This document shows, piece by piece, positions 1 through 6,809 of a DNA stretch of 10,104 bases (position 1 is the stretch's first letter; each line of letters starts with the position of its first letter). This DNA comes from an uncultured Bacilli bacterium (GTDB taxonomy: Bacteria > Bacillota_I > Bacilli_A > RF39 > UBA660). The position numbers were made by a program, and so were the translations under genes. The notes beneath the pieces are model-generated. The model saw only the letters and a list, made by a program, of their open reading frames with translations. It was not told the origin of the DNA and ran no database searches. Location of the stretch: positions 1 to 10,104 of the forward strand of contig CANRMU010000026.1 in the NCBI GenBank assembly GCA_947631895.1. Direction: 5' to 3'.

Positions 1-15
1 TTAAAAATTAGGTAC

Positions 16-58
16 AATGGTGTTATACCATTTTTTGATGCTCAAAAAATGCCATAAC
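16..58. terminator. Overlapping hairpins, probable terminator region
   Basis: Two mutually exclusive hairpins share bases. The first pairs AATGGT (16-21) with ACCATT (27-32) and runs into a T-tract at 31-36, which suits a plus-strand terminator. The second pairs CATTTTTTGA (29-38) with TCAAAAAATG (42-51) around a 3-base loop, and extends across a 2x2 internal loop with GTTAT (22-26) and ATAAC (54-58). The region lies downstream of the minus-strand ATPase gene (stop at 96-98), so it may terminate that transcript as well as one entering from the left edge. Rest of 1-95: nothing else seen. Confidence 0.45.
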
Positions 59-95
59 TTGCTAAACATTATATCATGCTTTCTAGTAATTTTAA

Positions 96-1415
96 CTAAT
101 CAATATCTAAATTTTTTTTGATTATACAAAATACGGCATATAAAGGAACTGATTTAATATTATTTTTAAAGCCAAAATTTTTACTAGAAATTTTTATTCC
201 ATATCGTGGCTTATATTCTTCCATATAATTATTTAGGCTTCTTGATTTAGTATGAATGTTAGATTTAACTTCAATAGGAATTATTAAACCTTTTTCAGAT
301 TGTAAAACAAAATCTAATTTGCTGTTAAAATCATTTTTCCAATAATTTAAATTTAAACCATTATATTTTAAGGAACATGCAACATAATTTTCGGTAAGCA
401 TACCAATCATTAATTCATTAACAGCTTCGCGATTTTTTATTAAATAAATTGGAAACTCACTTAAATTGGTAAGAAGGCCAACATCATTCATATATAATTT
501 AAACGAATCTAGTTCTTCATACATTTTTAATGGTACACCTATTTTAGTTTTAAGACATTTATTAGCAACACCGGCATTTACTAACCAATTAATGGAGTCA
601 CCAAAAATAGAACTAGTTCCTCCCTTTTGGACTAACTTATATTGAAACTTTTTATTTTCTTTAGCAAGTTGAACTGGAATAGAATCAAAAGTAGCTATAA
701 TTTTAGGAGCATCAGTTGTTTCACTATATTTAGTAATATCATTTTTATATGATTCAATAATTGATGTTTGATAATCAATAGCTGTTATCAGTGAATTAGA
801 ATTAATAAATTCATTTACTACTTCTGGCATTCCACCAATTGCTAAATAGTTATAGTATAAATCTAATGCTTCTTTGTGAAGCAATGAAGGCATTTGTTCA
901 TTTGTCTTATAGCATTCCTTTATTTTTTCTAATAATAAATCATTTTTAGTATTAATTAAAAATTCATCAAAAGATAATGGATAAATTGTCAAAAAGTCTA
1001 CTTTACCTACAGGAAAAGAAAAATCTTTTTTGTTGATATGAACACCAAGTAAACTTCCAGCACCAATAACATAATATTCTGGTGCTTCTTCACAAAAATA
1101 TTTTAATGAAGTTAAGGCTCTAGTATTTTTTTGAATTTCATCAAAAAATATTAAAGTTGTATCTTTATCAATTTTTTTGTTAAAAATTATTTCTAAATTA
1201 TTAATTATGTATTTTGGAGATATATTTTCATTAATTATTTTGTCTACAATATTATTTGTTTCAAAGTTAATATAAATAATATCTTTAAACTGTTCTTCAG
1301 CAAACTTTTTTACTAAATAAGTTTTTCCGACTTGTCTTGCTCCATAAAGTAATAAGGGTTTCCTATTTTTTTTATTTTTCCAAGATATTAAATCATTCAT
1401 AGCTTTTCTTTGCAT
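96..1415 (-). CDS. ATP-binding protein, AAA_14/DUF4143 type
   Basis: Predicted P-loop ATPase of the common prokaryotic AAA_14 plus DUF4143 architecture, 439 aa. An N-terminal Walker A (GARQVGKT, about residues 25-32) is followed by a Walker B (LIFFDEIQ, 88-95) and a sensor-like IGAGSLLG near 118-124. The C-terminal part has a PD-(D/E)XK-like signature: D368 in KLDFVL, then IPIEVK with E382 and K384, the DUF4143 nuclease-like fold. The cellular role of this family is poorly defined; members behave as accessory genes and some have been linked to defence or selfish behaviour. I chose ATG at 1415. An in-frame GTG at 1424 lies inside the SD (AGGTG, six bases before the ATG), so the longer start is unlikely. 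The stop is TAG. The promoter is at 1433-1461. Both Walker motifs and the nuclease-like residues are intact, so the gene looks functional. Confidence 0.9.
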   Translation of the reverse strand: MQRKAMNDLISWKNKKNRKPLLLYGARQVGKTYLVKKFAEEQFKDIIYINFETNNIVDKIINENISPKYIINNLEIIFNKKIDKDTTLIFFDEIQKNTRALTSLKYFCEEAPEYYVIGAGSLLGVHINKKDFSFPVGKVDFLTIYPLSFDEFLINTKNDLLLEKIKECYKTNEQMPSLLHKEALDLYYNYLAIGGMPEVVNEFINSNSLITAIDYQTSIIESYKNDITKYSETTDAPKIIATFDSIPVQLAKENKKFQYKLVQKGGTSSIFGDSINWLVNAGVANKCLKTKIGVPLKMYEELDSFKLYMNDVGLLTNLSEFPIYLIKNREAVNELMIGMLTENYVACSLKYNGLNLNYWKNDFNSKLDFVLQSEKGLIIPIEVKSNIHTKSRSLNNYMEEYKPRYGIKISSKNFGFKNNIKSVPLYAVFCIIKKNLDID

Positions 1416-1432
1416 AATATTCACCTAATGAT

Positions 1433-1461
1433 AATATACTCTATAACTCAAAAAAAATCAA
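1433..1461 (-). promoter_or_regulatory. Promoter of the AAA/DUF4143 gene
   Basis: On the minus strand, TTGATT (-35, 1456-1461) and TATATT (-10, 1433-1438) are separated by 17 bp, about 18 bases before the start codon at 1415. The spacer coincides with one arm of a long inverted repeat (1439-1456), see the separate entry. Confidence 0.55.
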
Positions 1462-1491
1462 TGATTTTACAGCTTTTTTTGAGTTATAGAG
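1439..1491. repeat. 18-bp perfect inverted repeat
   Basis: CTCTATAACTCAAAAAAA (1439-1456) is repeated as its exact reverse complement at 1474-1491, with a 17-nt centre. Five T follow on the plus strand (1492-1496), giving terminator form in that direction, although no plus-strand gene precedes it. The preceding minus-strand gene already has a terminator at 1504-1524, and one arm fills the promoter spacer of the ATPase gene. It may be an operator, or a block on antisense transcription; terminator is the alternative. Confidence 0.6.
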
Positions 1492-1503
1492 TTTTTAAAT
1501 ATT

Positions 1504-1524
1504 AAAAAAATGATTATTAATCAT
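1504..1524 (-). terminator. Intrinsic terminator overlapping a stop codon
   Basis: On the minus strand, ATGATT pairs with AATCAT (1519-1524 with 1510-1515) around a 3-base loop, followed by seven T (1510-1504). The hairpin contains the TAA stop of the 79-aa gene. It ends the three-gene operon that starts near 3035. Confidence 0.6.
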
Positions 1525-1756
1525 CTTCAAAATAATAATCATCATCTTCTATATCTTCTTCTTCAAAACTTGTTAAATCATAATTGCCATTTCTAACTAA
1601 ATCTTTTTGCCATTCAAGCAAACCATAGTTTTCCATTTCTTCTACTAATTGTTCTTTTTTTTCTTTCTTTTCTTGCTCTTCAAGAAATGAGAAAAAGCCT
1701 AAAGATTGTTTACTTTTATTATTATCTTTAAAAAATAAATCTTTAAATATTCCCAT
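1517..1756 (-). CDS. Small acidic-tailed hypothetical protein
   Basis: 79-aa soluble protein that I do not recognise. The N-terminus (MGIFKDLFFKD) is amphipathic. A Lys/Glu-rich helix (EEQEKKEKKEQLVEEM) follows, then a LEWQKDLVRNGNYD segment and a very acidic Asp/Glu tail ending YYFEDD. Three in-frame ATGs compete. The SD AAGAGG (1764-1769) sits 7 nt before the ATG at 1756 but only 1 nt before the ATG at 1762, and the ATG at 1780 has no SD, so 1756 is preferred. It is last in the operon with the 147- and 252-aa genes, 36 bp after the former. The acidic tail might bind a basic partner or nucleic-acid-binding protein; that is inference. Confidence 0.75.
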   Translation of the reverse strand: MGIFKDLFFKDNNKSKQSLGFFSFLEEQEKKEKKEQLVEEMENYGLLEWQKDLVRNGNYDLTSFEEEDIEDDDYYFEDD

Positions 1757-1792
1757 ATCCATACCTCTTAAAATAATCATTATTATTGTTTG

Positions 1793-2236
1793 TTAAATAA
1801 ATCCTTCCCATTCTTCTCCTTCATATTCATTAATATTAATAAGTGTTCTTACAAAATTATCCATATTTTCATCAATTGTTTTACATAATTTAATATATTC
1901 TAAATAATTAATATTGCCACTTTGACTCATACATTCATAAAACATTTTTATACTATTAGCTTCTTTTTTTAAATTACTTTCTGATGCCCATGAACATTTT
2001 CTAATAAACCAATCATTTAAAAAAGGATAAACTTTATCAATTCCATCTTCCATTTTAGTTACTTTATGATAGTTTAAATAATTATTAATATATAATTTAG
2101 CATTTTCTATATGATTATTAATAGTTCCTTTATATAAATTTTTATGTTGTAACCAAATATTAAATATTTTGAAAAATTTTTCATTTCTTTTAATATTTTT
2201 TTCTAATTTAATTTCATATATATCATTGTCTTCCAT
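1793..2236 (-). CDS. Integrase SAM-like domain protein without catalytic domain
   Basis: 147 aa. The middle (about residues 20-110) reads like the SAM-like core-binding fold found at the N-terminus of tyrosine recombinases: a helix with KGTINNHIENAKLYINNYL, then FLNDWFIRKCSWAS and a helix ESNLKKEANSIKMFYECM. The recombinase catalytic domain (R...HxxR...Y) is absent and there is no room for it, so this is not an active integrase. A stand-alone DNA- or protein-binding adaptor is more likely. The SD AGGGG (2246-2250) overlaps the TAG stop of the upstream gene and lies 9 nt before the ATG, so the pair is probably translationally coupled. The domain assignment rests on my reading of the pattern and needs a profile search. 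Confidence 0.75.
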   Translation of the reverse strand: MEDNDIYEIKLEKNIKRNEKFFKIFNIWLQHKNLYKGTINNHIENAKLYINNYLNYHKVTKMEDGIDKVYPFLNDWFIRKCSWASESNLKKEANSIKMFYECMSQSGNINYLEYIKLCKTIDENMDNFVRTLININEYEGEEWEGFI

Positions 2237-2248
2237 AAAACTTCACCC

Positions 2249-3007
2249 CTATTCATTAACATATTTATCATTTACATTAATAAAAACACTAGCATCATTT
2301 TTAGACATTTTATATAACATTAAAGTATTTTCAAAACTAGAATTTTCTTTAAATTTATTTTTCTTTAAAAAATTATTAAATTGTTTAGATTTAGATGTAA
2401 AAGCACAATTTAAACCAGTAGCAATAGACGTATCATCATACGTAATAAGACGATTATAGATATATAATTTAATTTCATTAGATGATATATAAGAACTACT
2501 AAGCGCGACATCAACAACTTGATATTGTTTTTTAGTAAATACATCTTCATATATAACATAACCATTATCTCTATCAACATCTTTTATTAAAAATAAACTA
2601 ACAACTGAATTTTTCATAGCTTCAAGCATTTTATTTTTTTCAGCATTTTTATATTTTTTATTTTCTAAATAAATATCAACTACTGATTTAATTGAAGGAA
2701 GATTATCATAAATTATTAAATCTAAGAAAATTCTAAAATCATCAAGATTATCTAAATCTAGCCCAAAGCCAATTTTTTCTATTATATTTCTAATTTCTTT
2801 AATGTTTTCAGAAGAATAATAATTAAAAATTTCGTCCTCATAAATATTATCTTGCATATCAGCCATTATAGCATTATGTATATTTCTTATCTTTCGATAT
2901 TTTTTAATATGGCTCTTATTTTTTAAACGGATGTTATTTATATCAACTAATAAATCGATACTTTTATGATAATCGTCATTATTAATATCTTTAAAATTGT
3001 CATTCAT
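2249..3007 (-). CDS. Hypothetical protein, first gene of three-gene operon
   Basis: 252-aa soluble protein that I do not recognise. There is no signal peptide or membrane segment. The N-terminal half is charged and helical (residues about 1-130). The C-terminal half looks like mixed alpha/beta: a run beginning VVSLFLIKDVDRDNGYVIYE is followed by a second one around VVDVALSSSYIS and then IATGLNCAF. The ATG at 3007 has only a weak SD (AAGTGA). A good promoter lies directly upstream. The gene ends in TAG inside the SD of the 147-aa integrase-SAM-like gene, and a 79-aa acidic gene follows. This tight order suggests the three products act together. Confidence 0.8.
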   Translation of the reverse strand: MNDNFKDINNDDYHKSIDLLVDINNIRLKNKSHIKKYRKIRNIHNAIMADMQDNIYEDEIFNYYSSENIKEIRNIIEKIGFGLDLDNLDDFRIFLDLIIYDNLPSIKSVVDIYLENKKYKNAEKNKMLEAMKNSVVSLFLIKDVDRDNGYVIYEDVFTKKQYQVVDVALSSSYISSNEIKLYIYNRLITYDDTSIATGLNCAFTSKSKQFNNFLKKNKFKENSSFENTLMLYKMSKNDASVFINVNDKYVNE

Positions 3008-3035
3008 GATATCACTTCTTTCATAATTGTTATAA

Positions 3036-3064
3036 ATTATAACATGCCTAGATTATAAAGTAAA
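3036..3064 (-). promoter_or_regulatory. Promoter of the three-gene operon
   Basis: On the minus strand, a consensus TATAAT (3036-3041) is preceded by TGT, an extended -10. TTTACT (3059-3064) serves as -35 with a 17-bp spacer. Perfect 7-bp arms GTTATAA/TTATAAC around one base (3029-3043) straddle the -10 and could be an operator. Confidence 0.6.
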
Positions 3065-3085
3065 TTAAAAGGCTTATCTAGGCAT
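3044..3085. repeat. 9-bp perfect inverted repeat with plus-strand T-tract
   Basis: ATGCCTAGA (3044-3052) and TCTAGGCAT (3077-3085) are perfect complements around 24 nt. Six T follow on the plus strand (3085-3090). No plus-strand gene precedes it. One arm lies in the -10/-35 spacer of the three-gene operon promoter, the same arrangement as the repeat at 1439-1491. Confidence 0.55.
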
Positions 3086-3102
3086 TTTTTCTTATAAAGC
3101 AG

Positions 3103-3129
3103 AAAAAAAGAGAAGAATTATTTCTCTTT
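3103..3129 (-). terminator. Intrinsic terminator of the lipoprotein gene
   Basis: On the minus strand, AAAGAGAA (3129-3122) pairs perfectly with TTCTCTTT (3114-3107) around 7 nt, running into a T-tract to 3103. The hairpin includes the TAA stop codon of the lipoprotein gene. Confidence 0.65.
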
Positions 3130-4221
3130 ACTAACTGTTATATCTTCTCCTCTTATACTTTTTCCTATTGATATTAATTCATTAGTTGTTAAATCATTGC
3201 CCGCTAAATAATAACTTATATTATCTTTTGTCCAAGTAAGACTATTAGCTCCTAGGGCCCCATAAGTATCACTTACTATTAATGGATCACCATATACTGG
3301 TATTATTTCAAATTCTTCTGATGCACTTGCTTTTTCTTCAACTAATACAAAGTTTTTTTCTCCTCCAAATGTTAATATTACTCTATTACCATTATCAGTA
3401 TTTACTTTATCAGATGTTGATAAGTAAGTATTACTTGGAATATATAATGGATACATAATATTTTCTAATAAACCAGTTTCACAACTATCTCCTTCACAAT
3501 TAGCTTTTTCTTCTTTACAAGTACTTTCTGTACAAGTTTCTTTAGTCTTTTCTTTCTTAGTAGTATCCTCTTTTGCCTCTTTCTTTTCTTCTTTAGGTTC
3601 TTCTTTAATATATTCTTCTAATTTAAAATCATCTTCACTTAAAGAGGCATTATAATCAATAGATGTAAAAGTAACTTTCATTTTTAACTTATCTTTTTCA
3701 TCATATACTTCATTCTTCTTTAAATTACCATCTTTATCTATTGTAACTTTTTGATATTTTAATTCTGGATTATTAGGATAATTTACACTAGACCTTATAA
3801 CATAATCATTATCTAACTTTTCTAAACTACTATTTTGATCACTTTTTAAATCATTAGTTATAGCCTTTAACAAATAACTTTGACTAGAATTATCTGGCCA
3901 TTCACTTTGAAATTTAAAACTTTTATTTAAACTTGGTGTTATAACATAAACCGCATCATTATTTTTAAGTAAAACTTGTTCATGATTATTAGTTTGATTT
4001 ACCATTACTACTTTATAAAAATTATCTTTCATAAAATCAGCTTCTATACTATACGTAAATGTTTCTTCATCATCATATATTTCCATATTACCTTTTAAAC
4101 TATAACTTTTAGTATTATTAACTTTATTAGCAAAATCATTTATAACATTTTTAGTATTCTTTTTCCCACACCCCGTTATAAATAAACTAACAACTAATAA
4201 TAAGATTAAAACTTTTTTCAT
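3118..4221 (-). CDS. Lipoprotein, LolA-like plus DUF4367-like domains
   Basis: 367-aa exported lipoprotein. Residues 1-18 form a type II signal peptide with lipobox FITGC, so C18 would be lipidated and the protein anchored outside the membrane. Residues about 25-205 resemble the LolA/GerS-like beta sheet family seen in Gram-positive lipoproteins (the 'DGNLKKNEVYDEKDKLKMKVTF' type strand pattern, split here around 163-185). A Lys/Glu-rich linker (about 202-250) carries four cysteines, C230, C235, C242 and C247, as CX4C-X6-CX4C. The C-terminal part (about 255-362) has the DUF4367 pattern: LTWTKDNISYYL, then LTTNELISIGKSI. Such proteins often sense or modulate envelope processes or anti-sigma systems; the role here is unknown. 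The SD AAGGA is 10 nt before the ATG. It diverges from the DUF378 gene and has its own terminator. Confidence 0.85.
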   Translation of the reverse strand: MKKVLILLLVVSLFITGCGKKNTKNVINDFANKVNNTKSYSLKGNMEIYDDEETFTYSIEADFMKDNFYKVVMVNQTNNHEQVLLKNNDAVYVITPSLNKSFKFQSEWPDNSSQSYLLKAITNDLKSDQNSSLEKLDNDYVIRSSVNYPNNPELKYQKVTIDKDGNLKKNEVYDEKDKLKMKVTFTSIDYNASLSEDDFKLEEYIKEEPKEEKKEAKEDTTKKEKTKETCTESTCKEEKANCEGDSCETGLLENIMYPLYIPSNTYLSTSDKVNTDNGNRVILTFGGEKNFVLVEEKASASEEFEIIPVYGDPLIVSDTYGALGANSLTWTKDNISYYLAGNDLTTNELISIGKSIRGEDITVSKEK

Positions 4222-4325
4222 TAAACCACTTTCCTTTTCTAATTAACTATATTTATAATTATTTAAAATATGAATGTATAAAATAAAAATTATCGTTCAT
4301 ACTACTCTTAGTAAGGAGAGTGTTT

Positions 4326-4529
4326 ATGGAAATTATTTATAAGATATGTTTATTCTTTACAGTATTAGGTGCCTTAAACTGGGGATTAATCGGTTTATTT
4401 GATTTTAATCTTGTTACTACTATTTTTGAAGAAGGCTCTATTATAGTAAAAATAATTTATATTTTAATAGGTTTATGTGGACTTATTGATATAGGTATGT
4501 TCTTTAATCATTTAGAAACTAACGAATAA
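4326..4529 (+). CDS. DUF378 family small membrane protein (YuzA-like)
   Basis: 67-aa membrane protein of the DUF378 family. It has two hydrophobic helices, about residues 4-27 and 38-58. The first includes the family signature GALNWGLIGLFDF and the second IIYILIGLCGL. Function is unknown; it is an integral membrane protein found across Bacillota. I chose ATG at 4326, with SD AAGGAG (4313-4318) spaced 7 nt. The GTG at 4320 lies too close to the SD. The SD can fold into a short hairpin (ACTCTT with GAGAGT), which might modulate translation. A terminator follows directly. Confidence 0.9.
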   Translation: MEIIYKICLFFTVLGALNWGLIGLFDFNLVTTIFEEGSIIVKIIYILIGLCGLIDIGMFFNHLETNE

Positions 4530-4551
4530 AAAGGCTTTAAGTCTTTTTTTT
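4529..4551 (+). terminator. Intrinsic terminator after DUF378 gene
   Basis: AAAAGGCT (4529-4536) pairs with AGTCTTTT (4540-4547, one G-U) around a 3-base loop and runs into eight T (4544-4551). It overlaps the end of the DUF378 stop codon. Confidence 0.7.
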
Positions 4552-4552
4552 C

Positions 4553-4580
4553 TTGTATTTTAAAAATTATTATTTATAAT
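4553..4580 (+). promoter_or_regulatory. Promoter of the sigma factor gene
   Basis: TTGTAT (-35, 4553-4558), a 16-bp spacer and a perfect TATAAT (4575-4580) lie just after the terminator of the preceding gene. The predicted start near 4587 gives a leader of about 17 nt, with SD AAAGGAAG before the ATG at 4604. Confidence 0.7.
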
Positions 4581-4603
4581 ATAAGCCTAAAGGAAGTAAT
4601 ATT

Positions 4604-5740
4604 ATGCAAAATATAAATGATGATTTAATTGTTGATAATTATCTTAAATCTTATTTAGAATATATTGGCAATTTTCCAATTTTATCTAAAGATGAAATTA
4701 ATACTTTATTTAAAAATAAAGATTATGAAACAATCTATAATCATAATTTAAAACTAGTTCCTTTTATTGCTAAAAAGTTTATTAAAAATAAAGGAGAATT
4801 TTCTTTTATGGATTTAATTCAAGAAGGTAATATTGGTTTAATGGACGCGATAAAGAAATATGATTATACTTTAAATAATGCTTTTTCTACTTATGCTGCT
4901 TTTTGGATTAGACAAAAAATAACTTTAGCAATTGCTAGAAATTCTCGAATTATTAATTTATCTTATAATATGCATTATGATTATAATAAATATCAAAAAT
5001 GTTTAAATAAATTAACTATTACTTTAGGTCGTAATCCTACTTTAGAAGAATTAGCTTGTGAATTAAATATTTCAATTAGTAAGTTAAAAGATATTATTAA
5101 TAGTGAAAAAACTGTAAGTAGTTTAGATACTAGTGAAGATTGGAAAGAATATAATAAAGAATCTTATGAATTAGATGAAGATAATATTTTAGATATAATG
5201 TTAGCTAATAAAATAATTAAATACGCTAAAATAAGTAAGAAAGATTTTGATATTTTAACTGATTACTATTATTATGAAATACCTGTTAAAACAATTAGTT
5301 TAAAATATAATTGTACTAGACAAAATATTGAAGCTAGTTTAAAAAGTTCATTAAAAAAAATAACGATTGCTAAAGAAGAAATTAATAATCCTGAAATAAC
5401 AAAATTAAGTGAACTTAATATTTATGAATTATATCGTTTTTTAATGACTCGTTCGATAAGACAAATAGTTAATTATTTTAAAAAATTTTCTAGCGATTTA
5501 ATCTTTGAATTATTTAATTATGCTGAATTAAATGCTGAAGAAATAATGATTTTAAATAAATTATTGGGTATTAATGAATTAATTATTTATACTCCTAATG
5601 ATCTTGAAAAAATGTATAATTATGATAAAGATATATTAAATACTAAAATTAAAACAAGTTTTCATAAACTTGCTTCATTAATAAAACTTCTTTATCCCCA
5701 AGAAACTAAAACAAGGACTAAAAAAATTAATCACAATTAA
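4604..5740 (+). CDS. Sigma-70 family RNA polymerase sigma factor with C-terminal extension
   Basis: 378-aa RpoD-like sigma factor that directs RNA polymerase to promoters. Region 1.2 is seen near residues 10-35. Region 2 (about 48-118) is well conserved: LVPFIAKKF, then FMDLIQEGNIGLMDAIKKYD, then FSTYAAFWIRQKI, so core binding and -10 recognition are probably intact. A region 3-like part (about 133-160) has GRNPTLEELACELNIS. Region 4 (about 208-253) is divergent: KKDFDILTDYYY... with helix-turn-helix LKYNCTRQNIEASLKSSL. A further 110 residues follow. Residues about 308-360 (LNAEEIMILNKLLG, then PNDLEKMYNYDKDILNTKI) resemble a second region-4 fold. Housekeeping RpoD normally ends with one region 4, so I take this as an alternative factor. 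The promoter is strong, and the 3' end overlaps trpS convergently by 14 bp. Confidence 0.88.
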   Translation: MQNINDDLIVDNYLKSYLEYIGNFPILSKDEINTLFKNKDYETIYNHNLKLVPFIAKKFIKNKGEFSFMDLIQEGNIGLMDAIKKYDYTLNNAFSTYAAFWIRQKITLAIARNSRIINLSYNMHYDYNKYQKCLNKLTITLGRNPTLEELACELNISISKLKDIINSEKTVSSLDTSEDWKEYNKESYELDEDNILDIMLANKIIKYAKISKKDFDILTDYYYYEIPVKTISLKYNCTRQNIEASLKSSLKKITIAKEEINNPEITKLSELNIYELYRFLMTRSIRQIVNYFKKFSSDLIFELFNYAELNAEEIMILNKLLGINELIIYTPNDLEKMYNYDKDILNTKIKTSFHKLASLIKLLYPQETKTRTKKINHN

Positions 5741-6803
5741 AATCATCTAGTAATTGTTTATCAGCAAAATAATTTAATTTCATAGCATTTTTGACTTCTT
5801 TTAAAGTTTCTTTGGCAATACTTTGGGCATACATTGTACCTTCTTTTAATATATCATATACTTCATCTAAATGTTTTTCGTAATATTCTCTTTTTTCGCG
5901 AATAGGTTTTAAAAAATCTTCTAAAATTTGTAATAAAAATTTTTTGATTTTAACGTCTCCTATTCCTCCTTGTTCATAAGCTTTCTTTAGTTCATCTAAA
6001 TTTTTAAATTCAGGATAATATTTAGCAAAATCTTCAGATGTTGAAAAAGCATCTAAATAAGCAAATACAGTATTACCTTCAATATGTCCTGGATCTTCTA
6101 CTTTAATATGTAATGGATCAGTATACATACCCATTACTTTCTTTTTTAATTCTTCATAACTATCACTTAAATAAATACAATTACCTAAACTTTTACTCAT
6201 TTTAGCATTACCATCGGTACCAGGTAGTCTAAAACAAGCTTTATTATCTGGAAGTAATTCATTAGGTAACACTAAAACATCACCATATATCCGATTAAAA
6301 GATCTTACAATTTCTCTTGTTTGTTCAATCATTGGTAATTGATCATCACCTACAGGTACAATACTAGCTTTAAAAGCTGTAATATCAGCTGCTTGACTTA
6401 TTGGATAAGTAAAAAATCCTACCGGAATACTTTCGCCAAATTCTTTTGATTTAATTTCTTGTTTAACAGTTGGATTACGTTCTAATCTTGAAACGGTAAC
6501 TAAATTGGCATAATAAAAAGTAAGTTCCGTTAATTCACTAATCTCTGACTGTACAAAAATATGAACTTTTTTAGGATCAATACCAATTGATAAATAATCT
6601 ATAGCAACATTAATAATACTATCTCTAATCTTTTTAGGATTACTAGCATTATCTGTTAAAGCTTGAGCATCCGCAATCATAATAAAGAAATCATCATAAT
6701 CTCCTTTTTCTTGTAATTTCAAACGACTAGCTAACGTCCCAACATAATGGCCAATATGTAATTTACCAGTTGGACGATCTCCAGTTAAAATATTTTTTTT
6801 CAT
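5727..6803 (-). CDS. trpS: Tryptophanyl-tRNA synthetase
   Basis: Cytoplasmic class I synthetase that charges tRNA-Trp with tryptophan using ATP. It is 358 aa, slightly longer than the usual 330-345. HIGH motif HIGH at residues 16-19 follows TGDRPTGKL, and KMSKS lies at 201-205 in DGNAKMSKSLG. Further matches to the streptococcal-type enzymes are LERNPTVKQEI, GESIPVGFFTYPI, ADITAFKASIVPVG and MYTDPLHI. The ATG at 6803 follows an AGGAAGGTAGG stretch, which overlaps the TAG stop of the upstream NlpC/VirB2-like gene 6 bp away, so the two are probably one operon. No T-box leader is visible before trpS. Its 3' end overlaps the convergent sigma factor gene, and no terminator is seen between them. 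Confidence 0.97.
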   Translation of the reverse strand: MKKNILTGDRPTGKLHIGHYVGTLASRLKLQEKGDYDDFFIMIADAQALTDNASNPKKIRDSIINVAIDYLSIGIDPKKVHIFVQSEISELTELTFYYANLVTVSRLERNPTVKQEIKSKEFGESIPVGFFTYPISQAADITAFKASIVPVGDDQLPMIEQTREIVRSFNRIYGDVLVLPNELLPDNKACFRLPGTDGNAKMSKSLGNCIYLSDSYEELKKKVMGMYTDPLHIKVEDPGHIEGNTVFAYLDAFSTSEDFAKYYPEFKNLDELKKAYEQGGIGDVKIKKFLLQILEDFLKPIREKREYYEKHLDEVYDILKEGTMYAQSIAKETLKEVKNAMKLNYFADKQLLDDFNCD

Positions 6804-6809
6804 AAAAAC

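Noticed and set aside
1439..1491. Ends of a small mobile element (MITE) or terminal inverted repeats
   Set aside because: The arms are only 17 nt apart, no target-site duplication is visible, and no second copy occurs in the window. A regulatory or terminator hairpin fits better.
2169..2459. 96-aa plus-strand ORF antisense to the three-gene operon
   Set aside because: It lies inside two well-supported minus-strand genes, has low-complexity Leu/Phe/Ser composition, and has no SD or promoter. It is an antisense shadow.
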